NCBI RefSeq assembly: GCF_002210105.1
Contig: NZ_AQQU01000002.1
Location: 1 to 64,000 of the forward strand
Source of the DNA: Oceanicola sp. 22II-s10i
GTDB lineage: Bacteria > Pseudomonadota > Alphaproteobacteria > Rhodobacterales > Rhodobacteraceae
DNA length: 64,000 nucleotides
Reading direction: 5' to 3'
Below, one piece after another: positions 24,306 through 33,303 of the stretch (positions within the stretch are counted from its first letter, which is position 1; the number at the start of each line of letters is the position of its first letter). The translations under genes were made by a program, and so were the position numbers. The notes under the pieces were generated by a model. It was not told where the DNA came from, did no database searches, and saw only the letters and a program-made list of their open reading frames with translations.

Positions 24306-25172
24306 ATGTCTGACTACAACTTCGCCTATCTCGACGAACAGACCAAGCGGATGATCCGCCGGGCGATACTCAAGGGGATCGCGATCCCCGGTTACCAAGT
24401 GCCCTTCGCCAGCCGCGAGATGCCCATGCCCTACGGCTGGGGCACCGGCGGCGTGCAGGTGACGGCGGCCTGCCTGACGCCCGACGACCGGCTCAAGGTC
24501 ATCGACCAGGGCGCGGACGACACGACGAACGCGGTGTCCATCCGCAAGTTCTTCGAACGCACGGCCGAGGTGGCGACCACCACGGTGACGTCCGAAGCCA
24601 GCGTCATCCAGACCCGCCACCGCATACCCGAAGAGGCGCTGAGCGAGGATCAGATCCTCGTCTACCAGGTGCCGATCCCGGAGCCGCTGCGGTTCCTCGA
24701 ACCGCGCGAGACCGAGACCCGCAAGATGCACGCGCTCGAGGAATACGGGCTGATGCACGTCAAGCTTTACGAGGACATAGCCCGGCACGGCCACATCGCC
24801 ACGTCCTATGCCTATCCGGTGAAGGTCGAGGGGCGATATGTCATGGACCCCAGCCCGATCCCCAAGTTCGACAACCCGAAGCTGGAGATGGCGGCGATCC
24901 AGCTGTTCGGCGCGGGGCGGGAACAGCGGATCTACGCGATCCCGCCCTACACGCAGGTTGTCTCACTCGATTTCGAGGATCATCCCTTCGAGGCGACGAA
25001 GGCCCCCGCGCCCTGCGATCTCTGCGGGGCCGGGGACAGCTATCTGGACGAGGTCATCACCGATGATGAGGGCGGGCGGATGTTCGTCTGTTCCGACACC
25101 GATTTCTGCACCACCCGCCAGGCGGCGGGCCATCGCGGGCGGCTGAGCCCGATCGAGGAGGCAACGGCATGA
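24306..25172 (+). CDS. phnJ: C-P lyase radical-SAM subunit PhnJ
   Basis: A 288-residue catalytic subunit that breaks the carbon-phosphorus bond with a 4Fe-4S cluster and S-adenosylmethionine. The cluster cysteines follow the PhnJ pattern Cx2Cx21Cx5C at C237, C240, C262 and C268. The glycine used as radical carrier in E. coli (G32) corresponds to G29 in AIPGYQVPF. Most of the chain is near-identical to known PhnJ (MPMPYGWGTGG, KVIDQGADDTTNAVSIR, HALEEYG). Unlike most phn genes here its start is not coupled to the gene before it. Confidence 0.97.
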   Translation: MSDYNFAYLDEQTKRMIRRAILKGIAIPGYQVPFASREMPMPYGWGTGGVQVTAACLTPDDRLKVIDQGADDTTNAVSIRKFFERTAEVATTTVTSEASVIQTRHRIPEEALSEDQILVYQVPIPEPLRFLEPRETETRKMHALEEYGLMHVKLYEDIARHGHIATSYAYPVKVEGRYVMDPSPIPKFDNPKLEMAAIQLFGAGREQRIYAIPPYTQVVSLDFEDHPFEATKAPAPCDLCGAGDSYLDEVITDDEGGRMFVCSDTDFCTTRQAAGHRGRLSPIEEATA

Positions 25173-25939
25173 CACCGCTTCTGTCCGTGCGCGGGCTGCG
25201 CAAGACCTATGGCGGCCGGATCGGCTGCGAGGACGTGAGCTTTGACCTCTATCCCGGCGAAGTCATGGGGATTGTCGGCGAAAGCGGGTCCGGCAAGTCG
25301 ACGCTACTGAACTGCATGGCGGGGCATCTGGCGCCCGATGCGGGCGAGGTTCTGTTCGACACCCGTGACCGGGGGCCGGTCGACACGCTCAGGATGAGCG
25401 AGCCGGAGCGGCGGATGCTGGGCCGCACCGACTGGGCCTTTGTCCACCAGAACGCGCGGGACGGGCTGCGAATGTCGGTATCCGCCGGCGGCAACGTGGG
25501 CGAGCGGCTGATGGCGGTCGGCGCGCGGCATTACGGCGACATCCGTGGCAAGGCGCTCGACTGGCTGGACCGGGTCGAGATCGCGGCGGACCGGGTGGAC
25601 GACCGGCCCTCGGCCTTTTCCGGCGGGATGCAGCAGCGGCTGCAGATCGCCCGCAACCTCGTCACCGGGCCGCGGCTGGTGTTCATGGACGAACCGACCG
25701 GCGGGCTCGACGTGTCGGTGCAGGCGCGCCTGCTGGACCTGCTGCGCGGGCTGGTGCGCGAGATGGGGCTGTCGGCGATCATCGTGACCCATGACCTCGC
25801 CGTCGTCCGGCTTCTGGCCGACCGCATCATGGTGATGAAGGGCGGGCGCGTGGTCGAGGCGGGGCTGACCGATCAGGTTCTGGACGACCCGCAACACGCC
25901 TATTCGCAGCTTCTCGTTTCTTCCGTCCTGCAGGTGTAA
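25169..25939 (+). CDS. phnK: C-P lyase ATP-binding protein PhnK
   Basis: A 256-residue ABC-type ATPase that docks on the PhnJ face of the C-P lyase core; it is not a transporter subunit. Walker A GESGSGKS, signature [16 protein letters not shown], Walker [15 protein letters not shown] and the H-loop VTHDLAVVR are all intact. Residues [13 protein letters not shown] and the overall match to oligopeptide-type ATPases are usual for PhnK. It overlaps phnJ by four bases. Confidence 0.95.
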   Translation: MTPLLSVRGLRKTYGGRIGCEDVSFDLYPGEVMGIVGESGSGKSTLLNCMAGHLAPDAGEVLFDTRDRGPVDTLRMSEPERRMLGRTDWAFVHQNARDGLRMSVSAGGNVGERLMAVGARHYGDIRGKALDWLDRVEIAADRVDDRPSAFSGGMQQRLQIARNLVTGPRLVFMDEPTGGLDVSVQARLLDLLRGLVREMGLSAIIVTHDLAVVRLLADRIMVMKGGRVVEAGLTDQVLDDPQHAYSQLLVSSVLQV

Positions 25940-25943
25940 GCCC

Positions 25944-26627
25944 ATGATCCGGATCGAAAACCTCTCGAAATCCTTCACCCTGCACAACCAAGGCGGCGCG
26001 GTGATCCCGGTCATGGCGGGGGCGCATCTGACCGTGGAGCCCGGCGAATGCGTCGCCCTGACCGGCAATTCCGGGGCGGGGAAATCCACGCTGATGCGGA
26101 TGATCTACGGCAACTACCTCGCCGCTGCCGGGTCCATCCGGGTGGGCGATCTGGACGTCGTCACCGCCGAGCCGCGCGAGATCATCGCGCTCCGGCGCGA
26201 GACGCTGGGATATGTCTCGCAATTCCTGCGGGTCGTGCCCCGCGTCCCGGCGCTCGACGTGGTGGCCGAGCCGCTGCTGGCCATCGGCACCGACCGGACG
26301 GCGGCGCAGGCGCGGGCGCGCGATCTGCTGGCGCGGCTGAACATCCCCGAACGGCTGTGGTCGCTGTCGCCCACGACCTTCTCGGGCGGCGAACAGCAGC
26401 GCGTGAACATCGCGCGAGGCTTCGCCCATGCCTATCCGGCGCTTCTGCTGGACGAACCGACCGCCTCGCTCGACGCCACGAACCGCGAGGTAGTGCTGAG
26501 CCTGATCGAAGAGGCCAAGGCGCGCGGCGCGGCGATCGTGGGGATCTTCCACGATGCCGAAGCGCGGGAACGGGTGGCGGACCGGGTGATCGACGTCTCG
26601 GCCTTCACCCCGAGGCGGGCGGCGTGA
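25944..26627 (+). CDS. phnL: C-P lyase ATP-binding protein PhnL
   Basis: A 227-residue ABC-type ATPase needed with PhnGHI for ribosylation of phosphonate. Walker [23 protein letters not shown] signature, Walker [12 protein letters not shown] and the switch region [18 protein letters not shown] are present, the last characteristic of PhnL. It starts four bases after phnK and overlaps phnN by three bases (GTGA). Confidence 0.95.
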   Translation: MIRIENLSKSFTLHNQGGAVIPVMAGAHLTVEPGECVALTGNSGAGKSTLMRMIYGNYLAAAGSIRVGDLDVVTAEPREIIALRRETLGYVSQFLRVVPRVPALDVVAEPLLAIGTDRTAAQARARDLLARLNIPERLWSLSPTTFSGGEQQRVNIARGFAHAYPALLLDEPTASLDATNREVVLSLIEEAKARGAAIVGIFHDAEARERVADRVIDVSAFTPRRAA

Positions 26628-27169
26628 GGGGCGGGCGGCTCTTCACCGTCGTCGGGCCCTCCGGCGCGGGCAAGGACACGCTGATCGAGGCGGTGCGCAG
26701 GCGGCGCCCCGATCTGGTCATCGTGCGCCGCGCCATCACCCGAGGGGCCGAGAAGGGCGGCGAGCCGTTCGAGCCGGTGACCGAACCGGAATTCACCGCC
26801 CGCGCCATGGCCGGAGGGTTCGCGATCCACTGGCGGGCGCATGGCCTGAGCTACGGCATCCCCGCCCGGATCGACCGGGATCTGGCCGAGGGGCGGGACG
26901 TGCTGTTCAACGGATCGCGCGCGGTGCTGCCGCAGGTGGCGGCGCGCTATCCCGAACTGACGGTGCTGCTGATCGACGCCCCGCGCGAGGTGCTGGCCGC
27001 CCGGCTGGCGGCGCGCAATCGCGAGGATCCGGCGGATATCGCGGCGCGGCTGGCGCGGTCGGATTACGCGCTGCCGGAGGGGCTGAACGTAGTGCGGATC
27101 GACAATGGCGGGACGCTGGAGACGGCGGTCGAGGCATGCCTCGCCGCGCTTCAGCCGGTCAGCGCATGA
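26624..27169 (+). CDS. phnN: Ribose 1,5-bisphosphate phosphokinase PhnN
   Basis: A 181-residue guanylate-kinase-like enzyme that converts ribose 1,5-bisphosphate to PRPP, the last step of the C-P lyase path. P-loop [10 protein letters not shown] is near the N-terminus, followed by RRAITR, the [12 protein letters not shown] block and [13 protein letters not shown], all typical of PhnN. The start GTG (26624) overlaps the phnL stop. The 3' end overlaps the convergent 2H-phosphoesterase gene by 19 bases. Confidence 0.93.
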   Translation: MRGGRLFTVVGPSGAGKDTLIEAVRRRRPDLVIVRRAITRGAEKGGEPFEPVTEPEFTARAMAGGFAIHWRAHGLSYGIPARIDRDLAEGRDVLFNGSRAVLPQVAARYPELTVLLIDAPREVLAARLAARNREDPADIAARLARSDYALPEGLNVVRIDNGGTLETAVEACLAALQPVSA

Positions 27170-27840
27170 CGGGAGACGAGGTGAAACCGACCCTCCGCAT
27201 CCTCGCCGAACAGGCAGAGGTCCGGGACAACGAACGGCCCCTCGGTCATCGGTGCGAGGATCGGGGTCAGCACCTGTGCGACCGCGTCGGCCTCCTCGGC
27301 GGGCAACCGGCCGGACAGGGTCAGGTGGAAACGGAAGTCTTCCATCACGTGGGGATAGCCCCATGTCATCAGGTTGACCTCCTGACTGGGGCTGAGGCCC
27401 CTGGCCCGGCGGCGGTTGAGTTCCGCCTCGGGCGCGGGCGCCCGGTGATGGTCGAGCGCACGGACGGCCTCGGCGGCCAGATGCGCCAGCGCGGTGGTGT
27501 CGCCGGTCGGGACCAGGGCGAGGAAGCCGCCGAGGCGGTGCAGTTCCAGCCCGTCGCAATGCACCGGGGCGATTCCGCTGCACAGCGCGTCGAGGTCCGA
27601 GGCCAGCGCCTCGGGCGAGGCGGAGGCGTTCAGGCGGAAGGGCGGCTTGATCGTGCCGTGAAAGCCGTATTTGCGCGGTGTCGCCGTGATCTCGGCCACC
27701 GGGCGCGGCAGGCCGGGCAGGTCGGGATGGGGCACCTCTGCGCCGGCCACCGGATCCCAGCCGAGCCACGCGGCGGCGAACTCGGCGAGAGGCCCCGGAG
27801 GGCGCGCGTAATAGACGGCGTAGCGGCTGAAGTCGGTCAT
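27151..27840 (-). CDS. Phosphonate-operon DUF1045 protein, 2H-phosphoesterase fold
   Basis: A 229-residue protein of the family that regularly accompanies phn genes in alphaproteobacteria. It has the two HxT motifs of 2H phosphoesterases, FHGTIKPPF and FHLTLSGRL. ATG 27840-27838 (MTDFSRYAVYYA) is chosen; the frame extends upstream to 27867. No PhnP (the metallo-lactamase-type 5-phosphoribosyl 1,2-cyclic phosphate phosphodiesterase) is in the window, so this enzyme may open the cyclic phosphate instead. That is inference from the active-site type and context. It converges on phnN and is divergent from phnM. Confidence 0.85.
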   Translation of the reverse strand: MTDFSRYAVYYARPPGPLAEFAAAWLGWDPVAGAEVPHPDLPGLPRPVAEITATPRKYGFHGTIKPPFRLNASASPEALASDLDALCSGIAPVHCDGLELHRLGGFLALVPTGDTTALAHLAAEAVRALDHHRAPAPEAELNRRRARGLSPSQEVNLMTWGYPHVMEDFRFHLTLSGRLPAEEADAVAQVLTPILAPMTEGPFVVPDLCLFGEDAEGRFHLVSRHALTG

Positions 27841-27860
27841 CTGCGCCCGGTATCCCAGTA

Positions 27861-27880
27861 GTGTCACACGACCGTGACAC
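27861..27880. promoter_or_regulatory. PHO-like inverted repeat between DUF1045 gene and phnM
   Basis: GTGTCAC (27861-27867) and GTGACAC (27874-27880) form a perfect 7-bp inverted repeat with a 6-base spacer. Each arm matches the GTGTCAC core of the third unit of the phnC PHO box, one per strand, and a CTTTCAT core continues at 27880-27886. It could serve PhoB on both divergent promoters. Confidence 0.45.
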
Positions 27881-27919
27881 TTTCATGCAAGTGAGGCGGC
27901 CTTCAAGGCAGGTAAAGCA

Positions 27920-29059
27920 ATGCAGGACATGATTTTCACCAATGCACGCATCGTTCTCGAGGACGAGGTGATCGAGGGCACCATCCACGTGGCGGATGGC
28001 CGGATCGCCGCGATCTCGCAGGGCGGCAGCGCGGTGCCCGGTGCCGTGGATTTCGGCGGCGACATGCTGATCCCCGGCCTGATCGAACTGCACACCGACA
28101 ATATCGAGCGGCATATCGAGCCGCGCCCCAAGGTCGACTGGCCCCATGCCGCCGCGATCATGGCGCATGACGGGGAACTTGCGTCGGTCGGGATCACCAC
28201 GGTCTTCGACGCCATGCGCGTCGGATCGCTGCCGAGCGCGGACACCGGCTATCGCAAATATGCCCGCCCGCTGTCGTCCGAGCTGATGGAGCTGAGGGCG
28301 AACGGCGCGCTCCGGATCAACCACTACCTGCACCTGCGGGCCGAGGTCTGTTCCGAGACGCTGGAGGAGGAGCTGGCGGAGTTCGGCCCCGAGGACCGGG
28401 TGCGGCTGGTGTCGCTGATGGACCACACGCCGGGCCAGCGGCAATTCCGCGATATCTCCAAGCTCAAGGACTACGTCCAGCGCAAGCGAGGGCTGAACGA
28501 CGAACAGTTCGCGCGCCACGTCGACAACCTGCGGACCCTGCGCGAGACCTACGGCGACCGGCACGAGGTGGTCGCGGTGCGCGAGGCCAAGCGGTTCGGC
28601 GCGGTGCTGGCCTCGCATGACGACACCACCTCGGCCCATGTGGCGCAGTCGGCGCGGCACGGCTGCACGGTGGCCGAATTCCCGACGACCGAGGAGGCGG
28701 CGGCGGCCTGCAAGGCCAGCGGCATCGCGGTGATGATGGGCGCGCCCAACCTGATCCGGGGCGGATCGCATTCGGGCAACGTCGCGGCGCATGACCTGGC
28801 CGAGGCGGGGCTGCTGGACATCATGTCGTCGGACTACGTGCCGTCGTCGCTGATGACGTCGGCGTTCCTGCTGGCGGACCTGTGGCAGGACGTCCCGCGC
28901 GCGGTGGCGACGGTGACATCGGCCCCGGCGGATGCGGTCGGGTTGACGGACCGGGGGCGGATCGCGCAGGGGTTGCATGCCGACCTCGTGAGGATCGGGC
29001 GGATCGGCGGCTCGCCCGTCGTGCGGGGTGTCTGGTGCCACGGACGGCAGGTCGGCTGA
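27920..29059 (+). CDS. phnM: Alpha-D-ribose 1-methylphosphonate 5-triphosphate diphosphatase PhnM
   Basis: A 379-residue amidohydrolase-superfamily enzyme that removes pyrophosphate from the ribosylated phosphonate to give the PhnJ substrate. Motifs: LIELHTDNIERHIEPRPKV (HxD metal site), LASHDDTT, VAEFPTTEEAA, GAPNLIRGGSHSGN and SSDYVPSSLM. GGCAGGTAAAG precedes the ATG. It has its own promoter region shared with the divergent DUF1045 gene, unlike phnM genes embedded in a single operon. Confidence 0.95.
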   Translation: MQDMIFTNARIVLEDEVIEGTIHVADGRIAAISQGGSAVPGAVDFGGDMLIPGLIELHTDNIERHIEPRPKVDWPHAAAIMAHDGELASVGITTVFDAMRVGSLPSADTGYRKYARPLSSELMELRANGALRINHYLHLRAEVCSETLEEELAEFGPEDRVRLVSLMDHTPGQRQFRDISKLKDYVQRKRGLNDEQFARHVDNLRTLRETYGDRHEVVAVREAKRFGAVLASHDDTTSAHVAQSARHGCTVAEFPTTEEAAAACKASGIAVMMGAPNLIRGGSHSGNVAAHDLAEAGLLDIMSSDYVPSSLMTSAFLLADLWQDVPRAVATVTSAPADAVGLTDRGRIAQGLHADLVRIGRIGGSPVVRGVWCHGRQVG

Positions 29060-29499
29060 GCCATCGGAGACCATGCCTGTGCGGATGTCCGCCGCCCGGC
29101 GGGTTGTGCCTGTTTCGTGGGCGGAGGCGCGTAGGGTATTGGGCTGGAACGGAAACCCTGGAGCCCTGGGCCTCCGGCGGCGGGTGCTGAGGCTTTCAGT
29201 GCGAAAGCAGCGCAAAGCCTCGGCGCCGGATCGCGACATGCCATGCGGAAAACTGCCTGCTCCGATCTATGGGGATTGGGGTGCCGCAGCGTAAGGCGTA
29301 AGATCACTCAACTCTCACGGGAACGGGAACTGTCGTGACCCCGGACGAGTTGGAAGGATGACGTCCGCGCTGCTGCGGTGCCAACCGGAAACGTTGCCAT
29401 GACCGAAGGTGTTTTCTGTCTCTGCCTGATCGCCGCATTCGCCGCGGCATCCGTCTTCTGAAGTCCGACTTTACGCGGGGCCCGGCGCCGTGCCGGGCC
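29060..29499. other. Intergenic region after phnM
   Basis: Some 440 bases without a convincing gene. Several open frames exist on both strands but none has a good start signal or a recognisable product. A 20-codon frame (29399-29461, MTEGVFCLCLIAAFAAASVF) is hydrophobic but too short to judge. The right end has a strong hairpin that fits the end of the LuxR-type gene. Confidence 0.5.
29479..29499 (-). terminator. Stem-loop after the LuxR-type regulator
   Basis: GGCCCGGC (29479-29486) and GCCGGGCC (29492-29499) are perfectly complementary with a 5-base loop. The hairpin touches the stop codon of the minus-strand regulator gene. No T-run is visible. Confidence 0.5.
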
Positions 29500-30138
29500 T
29501 CAGTCGTCGCGCCGCAGTCCCATCCGCGCCGCGTGCCATGCGGCTTCGGCGCGCGATGAGATGCCGAGCTTGCGATAGACCGCCTTGATGTAGCCCGCCA
29601 CCGTGGTTTCCGCGATGCCCAGATCACGCGCCACCTCGGCGTTGCGCAACCCGCGTCCGATCAGCGCCAGCACCTCGGTCTCGCGATCGGTCAGGTCCTG
29701 ATCCTCGCCCGCGGCGGGACCGGTGTAGCGGAAATGCTCCATGATCCGCCGCGCGATGCTGGGCGACAGGGCAGGGACCCCGTCGCCGATCTGCTGCAAC
29801 TGCCGGGTCAGGACGGCGGCCGGGTTTTCCTTGAGCAGGTAGCCGTCCGCCCCCGCCGACAGCGCGGCGACCACCGTCGCGTCGTCGCCCATCACGGTGG
29901 TGACGACGCAGAGCGTGTCGCGGTGATCGTCCCGGATCGCCCGCAGCAGGTCCAGCCCCGACCCGTCCGGCAACCCGAGGTCGATCAGCGCCAGATCGTA
30001 GTCGTTCCGCAGGAACCCGCGCGCCTGCCGCAGCAGTCCGGCCGTGTCGATCTCGACCGCGCCGAACGCGCCCCGGACCAGATCGGACAACCAGTCCCGC
30101 GTTTCGGTGATGTCCTCGACGATCAGAACCCGCTTCAT
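29500..30138 (-). CDS. LuxR/NarL-type response regulator
   Basis: A 212-residue regulator. The receiver (1-125) has E8-D9 (VLIVEDI), phospho-acceptor D52 in LALIDLGLPDGSGLDLL, T80-type residue in VVTTVMGDD and K103 in YLLKEN. Residues about 145-205 are a LuxR helix-turn-helix (LTDRETEVLALIGRGLRNAEVA, TVAGYIKAVYRKL). ATG 30138-30136 is chosen because MKRVLIVEDI is the normal start. It lies 31 bases after the sensor kinase gene, forming a two-component pair. Targets unknown. Confidence 0.92.
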   Translation of the reverse strand: MKRVLIVEDITETRDWLSDLVRGAFGAVEIDTAGLLRQARGFLRNDYDLALIDLGLPDGSGLDLLRAIRDDHRDTLCVVTTVMGDDATVVAALSAGADGYLLKENPAAVLTRQLQQIGDGVPALSPSIARRIMEHFRYTGPAAGEDQDLTDRETEVLALIGRGLRNAEVARDLGIAETTVAGYIKAVYRKLGISSRAEAAWHAARMGLRRDD

Positions 30139-30169
30139 CCCGTTACCCCCGGCCAATCCGGCCCGATAC

Positions 30170-32386
30170 TCATTCACCAACATCGCGCAGGCGGGCCACG
30201 AGGCCCGGCGCCGGATCCAGCGGCAGGACCGCCTGCAATTCGGCGCCCCGGCCATCCGCACCGCCCTGAAGCGAGAACCGGCCGCCCCGCGCCTCGGTCC
30301 GCTGGCGCAGGTTGCGCAGTCCGCTGCCGCCGGACTGTCCGGACATCTCCTGCGCGGGCCCGAGTCCCCGGCCATTGTCCGACACGCTGATGACCAGTTC
30401 GCCGTTCGCGCCCCGGTCCGAGGCGCGGATGGCGATGGTCGCCCGGTCGGCCGCCGCGTGGCGGATGATGTTGCTGGACCCTTCGCGCAGGATTGCCCGC
30501 AGCGAGTTGGAGGTATGCGGCGCGACCGGCGCCGAGGGCATCGGACCCTCGATCCAGTCCAGCTCGATGTCCGCGGCGGCGAGATGTTCCGAGATCTCGG
30601 CCCGGATATCGCCCAGCAGATCGGTCAGCACGGGCGTTTCGATCGTGGTGTTCGACACGATCTCCCGCAGGTCGGTCAGGGTCTGGCGGATCAGCGCGTC
30701 CTTGCGGCCCGCGTCGTGGCTGTGCAGCGCACCCAGTAGCTGGACGCCGATGTTGTCGTGCATGTCGCGGTTGATGCGGCGGCGTTCCTCTTCGACACCG
30801 GCTTCGAAGGCGTTGCGCCGCTCGACGAACTGGGCGGCCATCTGCAGGATCGCTGCCGCCCGCTTCAGGTCGGTGCCGGAAAACAGGCGCCGTCCGTTGT
30901 GGGCCCATTTCAGACGCGTCGGGTTCAGCGCGTCGATGCCGGGCAGGTCCATGATCGCCCCGCCGTCCTGCAGCGTCGGCTTGTGCACGTCGCCCGGTGC
31001 GGTGCCGATCTCCAGCGGGTGGTAGAGGTCGGTCAGCAACTGGTTCAGCTTGGCGCGCTGCTCGTCGGCATTGGGTGCCAGTGCGATGCCGGACACGAGG
31101 TCGAACAGGTCCTCGGTCGTCAGCTGCCGCCGCCCGGTCAGCGCCCGCGCGATCGCGTCGCGGGCCGGCAGGTAGAGGAATGCGACCACCAGCAGCGAAA
31201 TGGAGAAGGCCGGGATCCGGTCCATCGTGACGACGAAGACCAGCAGGGCGTCCAGCAGCAGCAGCAGGGCGACACCGCCCGCGTAGAACAGGATGCGGAA
31301 GGCCCAGAATTCCAGCTCGAAAAGGCGATAGCGGGCGACCCCGATGGCCAGCCCGGCATAGATGACGAGGAAGAAGGCAAAGGCGTGGCCCTGGCTCATC
31401 TGCGGTTGCAGGCCGATGGCCTGGGGCAGGGCGATCAGCCCGACGAAGGCGCCCGCGCCGATGGCGACCGACAGGCCGAACCAGCGCATGGCCGCGCGGG
31501 CGTGGGGATTGGCCCGCGATACCCAGATCTGGCCCGCGACGGCGATCAGGATGCCGATCATCTCGATCAGAACCGGGATGTGGATCGCCATCGGCATGGT
31601 CACGGTCAGGCGCAGGAAGGACAGCACGCCCCACGTGCCGAACACGCCGATCGCCGCCCATTCCATCCAACGCGGCAGGTAGCGGACGGGATAGACGAGG
31701 AACAGGCAGATCATCGCGACGCCAAAGGTGATCGCCCCGAAGGAGTTGATCGAGGAGGCCCATTCGAAGACGCCTTCCTGCATCGCCAGTTCGCGCGTGG
31801 AGTACAGCGCGGCGGCATGCGAGGCGAACATCAGCCCGACCGCGCCGGTCAGCAGATAGACCGATGCCGCGTCGCGCCCGCGCACCGTCAGCACCCAGGC
31901 GCCCATCCAGACCCCGCTCAGGCCCACGAGAAGCTGGACCCAGAAGACCCCCGGCAGGTCAGTCAGCGGGCGCGTCGGGGCGGGTGTCAGCGGCACCTCG
32001 ATCACCGTGCCGTCGCGCATCACCTCGGCGGTGACGGGGCCGTCTTTCAGGGTGTCGCTGATCCGGCCCTGATGGGCGAAAAGTTCGCGCAGGGCGGCGA
32101 CATCGGGCAGGCCGTCCGGTTCCTCGATCAGGTCGTCGGGCCGGAGGCTCAGGCTGCGGTCGGCACCCGCACCGGCCGGACGCAGCGCCAGGAGCCGGTC
32201 GCCGGGGCTGAGCGTGGCGGCGGGACCGTCGGCCGCGCGGTCGCTGACGGTGACGCCGCTTTCGCCATCCGCCGTCAGCGTCAGGCCGAGCCACGGCTGG
32301 CCGGTGGCCAGCAGCACGACCAGCGCGGCCGAGGCCAGCGATGCGATGGCGGCAACCAGAAACGGAACGGTTGAAAATCTCTGCAT
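30170..32386 (-). CDS. Membrane sensor histidine kinase, HisKA_3 type with multi-TM sensor
   Basis: A 738-residue kinase. After an N-terminal membrane helix (about 5-28) comes a periplasmic segment with a PDZ-like stretch (ESGVTVSDRAADGPAATLSPGDRLLAL). About eight further membrane helices follow (145-400), then a cytoplasmic linker and an H-box of the NarL-partner type (RRRINRDMHDNIGVQLLGAL). The HATPase has N (EGSSNIIRHA), VSDNGRG and GGSGLRNLRQRTEARGG. ATG 32386-32384 has GAGGGATTT upstream. The architecture, PDZ-like loop plus many TM helices plus HisKA_3, recalls ComP-type kinases. The ligand is unknown. Confidence 0.9.
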   Translation of the reverse strand: MQRFSTVPFLVAAIASLASAALVVLLATGQPWLGLTLTADGESGVTVSDRAADGPAATLSPGDRLLALRPAGAGADRSLSLRPDDLIEEPDGLPDVAALRELFAHQGRISDTLKDGPVTAEVMRDGTVIEVPLTPAPTRPLTDLPGVFWVQLLVGLSGVWMGAWVLTVRGRDAASVYLLTGAVGLMFASHAAALYSTRELAMQEGVFEWASSINSFGAITFGVAMICLFLVYPVRYLPRWMEWAAIGVFGTWGVLSFLRLTVTMPMAIHIPVLIEMIGILIAVAGQIWVSRANPHARAAMRWFGLSVAIGAGAFVGLIALPQAIGLQPQMSQGHAFAFFLVIYAGLAIGVARYRLFELEFWAFRILFYAGGVALLLLLDALLVFVVTMDRIPAFSISLLVVAFLYLPARDAIARALTGRRQLTTEDLFDLVSGIALAPNADEQRAKLNQLLTDLYHPLEIGTAPGDVHKPTLQDGGAIMDLPGIDALNPTRLKWAHNGRRLFSGTDLKRAAAILQMAAQFVERRNAFEAGVEEERRRINRDMHDNIGVQLLGALHSHDAGRKDALIRQTLTDLREIVSNTTIETPVLTDLLGDIRAEISEHLAAADIELDWIEGPMPSAPVAPHTSNSLRAILREGSSNIIRHAAADRATIAIRASDRGANGELVISVSDNGRGLGPAQEMSGQSGGSGLRNLRQRTEARGGRFSLQGGADGRGAELQAVLPLDPAPGLVARLRDVGE

Positions 32387-32461
32387 GAAATCCCTCGGGC
32401 CGCGGGTCTGCGGTCTGCAACGCACCTTGCGCAGTAATTACTGGGTATTCAACGGTTTGGT

Positions 32462-32480
32462 GCCCCCCTGATCGGGGGGG
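32462..32480. terminator. GC hairpin in the gap between the kinase and lipoprotein genes
   Basis: CCCCCC (32463-32468) and GGGGGG (32474-32479) around TGATC. It lies in the leader of the plus-strand lipoprotein gene, so it might act as an attenuator rather than a terminator. Confidence 0.3.
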
Positions 32481-32561
32481 CGACGGGGGGGCAGGTCTGG
32501 CTATTCATATCCCCACCATCGGAGGGGGCTGAGCCTCCGCAATTTTCGGAGATAGATTACT

Positions 32562-33251
32562 ATGGAATTCAGGACGATTACGCGCGGCGCCGCGATTCTG
32601 GCACTGGGCCTCGCGGCTGCGGGCTGCACCAGCACCAGCGGCGGGGGCGGGGCTGGGGGCGGCGGCGGTGGCGCCGGCCCGGCCAGCAAGGCGGACTTTC
32701 AGAAGGAATTCGACCGGGTGACGGGCGTTGCCCCGACCAGCGACATGCCCAAGACGCTCAAGGCGAAATACACCGGCGCGGCGCAGATGGACCTCAAGGA
32801 AGCTTCGACCCAGAGCACCGTGGGTGGCGTTCTGGCGGACCTGGACCTCAACGTCGACTGGACCGAAGGTCAGAGCGGGAACCCGTGGAGTGGCTCGGCC
32901 AAGAACTTCCGCGGCACCTTCAAGGGACAGGATTTCACGGCTGACGGCGAACTGACCGTGGCCAATGCCGAAGCCAAGGGCCTGCCCAGCGTGGTGGGCC
33001 GCAACGAGTCCACGATCAACGCGCCGGTCGTCGGCCCGATCACGACGGCGACAGGGTCCGCAAAGATCGAACTGGCGGGCGATCTGGAGTCGGGCAACGA
33101 CACGGGCACGATCCTGATGTCGCTGGGCGGGAACATGTTCGGCAAGGAAGGTGCGGGTATCGCGGGTACTGCGCAGGGCCTGTGGTTCGACAAGAGCAGC
33201 GGTTTCGGTGACGTCGCCGCCGGCGGCACGTTCTACCTCGACAAGAATTGA
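32562..33251 (+). CDS. Lipoprotein with TbpB/fHbp-like beta-barrel tail, candidate Slam client
   Basis: A 229-residue secreted lipoprotein. The signal peptide ends in a lipobox LAAAGC with Cys22, followed by a Ser/Gly-rich tether (about 23-42). The C-terminal half is Gly/Ala-rich with alternating beta-strands and the motif GIAGTAQGLWFDKSSGFGD near the end. That resembles the barrel domain of transferrin-binding-protein-B-like surface lipoproteins (GxFxG/AxGxF pattern). A GGAGATAG site precedes the ATG. The Slam-like gene begins 52 bases later, so this is probably the lipoprotein it moves to the cell surface. What it binds is unknown. Confidence 0.7.
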   Translation: MEFRTITRGAAILALGLAAAGCTSTSGGGGAGGGGGGAGPASKADFQKEFDRVTGVAPTSDMPKTLKAKYTGAAQMDLKEASTQSTVGGVLADLDLNVDWTEGQSGNPWSGSAKNFRGTFKGQDFTADGELTVANAEAKGLPSVVGRNESTINAPVVGPITTATGSAKIELAGDLESGNDTGTILMSLGGNMFGKEGAGIAGTAQGLWFDKSSGFGDVAAGGTFYLDKN

Positions 33252-33303
33252 CCGGTCTGCCGCGGCGCTCCGGCGTCGCAGCTCGCTCCGGCGCAGCGAT
33301 TTG

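Noticed and set aside
24086-24313. 75-codon plus-strand frame between the PNPOx-like gene and phnJ
   Set aside because: Arg-rich shadow of the small minus-strand membrane gene, which has the better ribosome-binding site and a clear membrane helix.
26432-29239. A 935-codon open frame on the minus strand across phnL, phnN and phnM
   Set aside because: It is antisense to three well-supported genes. Its composition is Arg/Pro/His-rich as expected from GC-rich shadow frames, and no domain is visible.
29028-29294. 88-codon plus-strand frame after phnM
   Set aside because: Overlaps the end of phnM, lacks a ribosome-binding site and has an Arg/Ala-rich product without recognisable features.
29399-29461. 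20-codon hydrophobic peptide MTEGVFCLCLIAAFAAASVF
   Set aside because: Too short to judge, no clear ribosome-binding site, no family known; kept only as a note in the intergenic entry.
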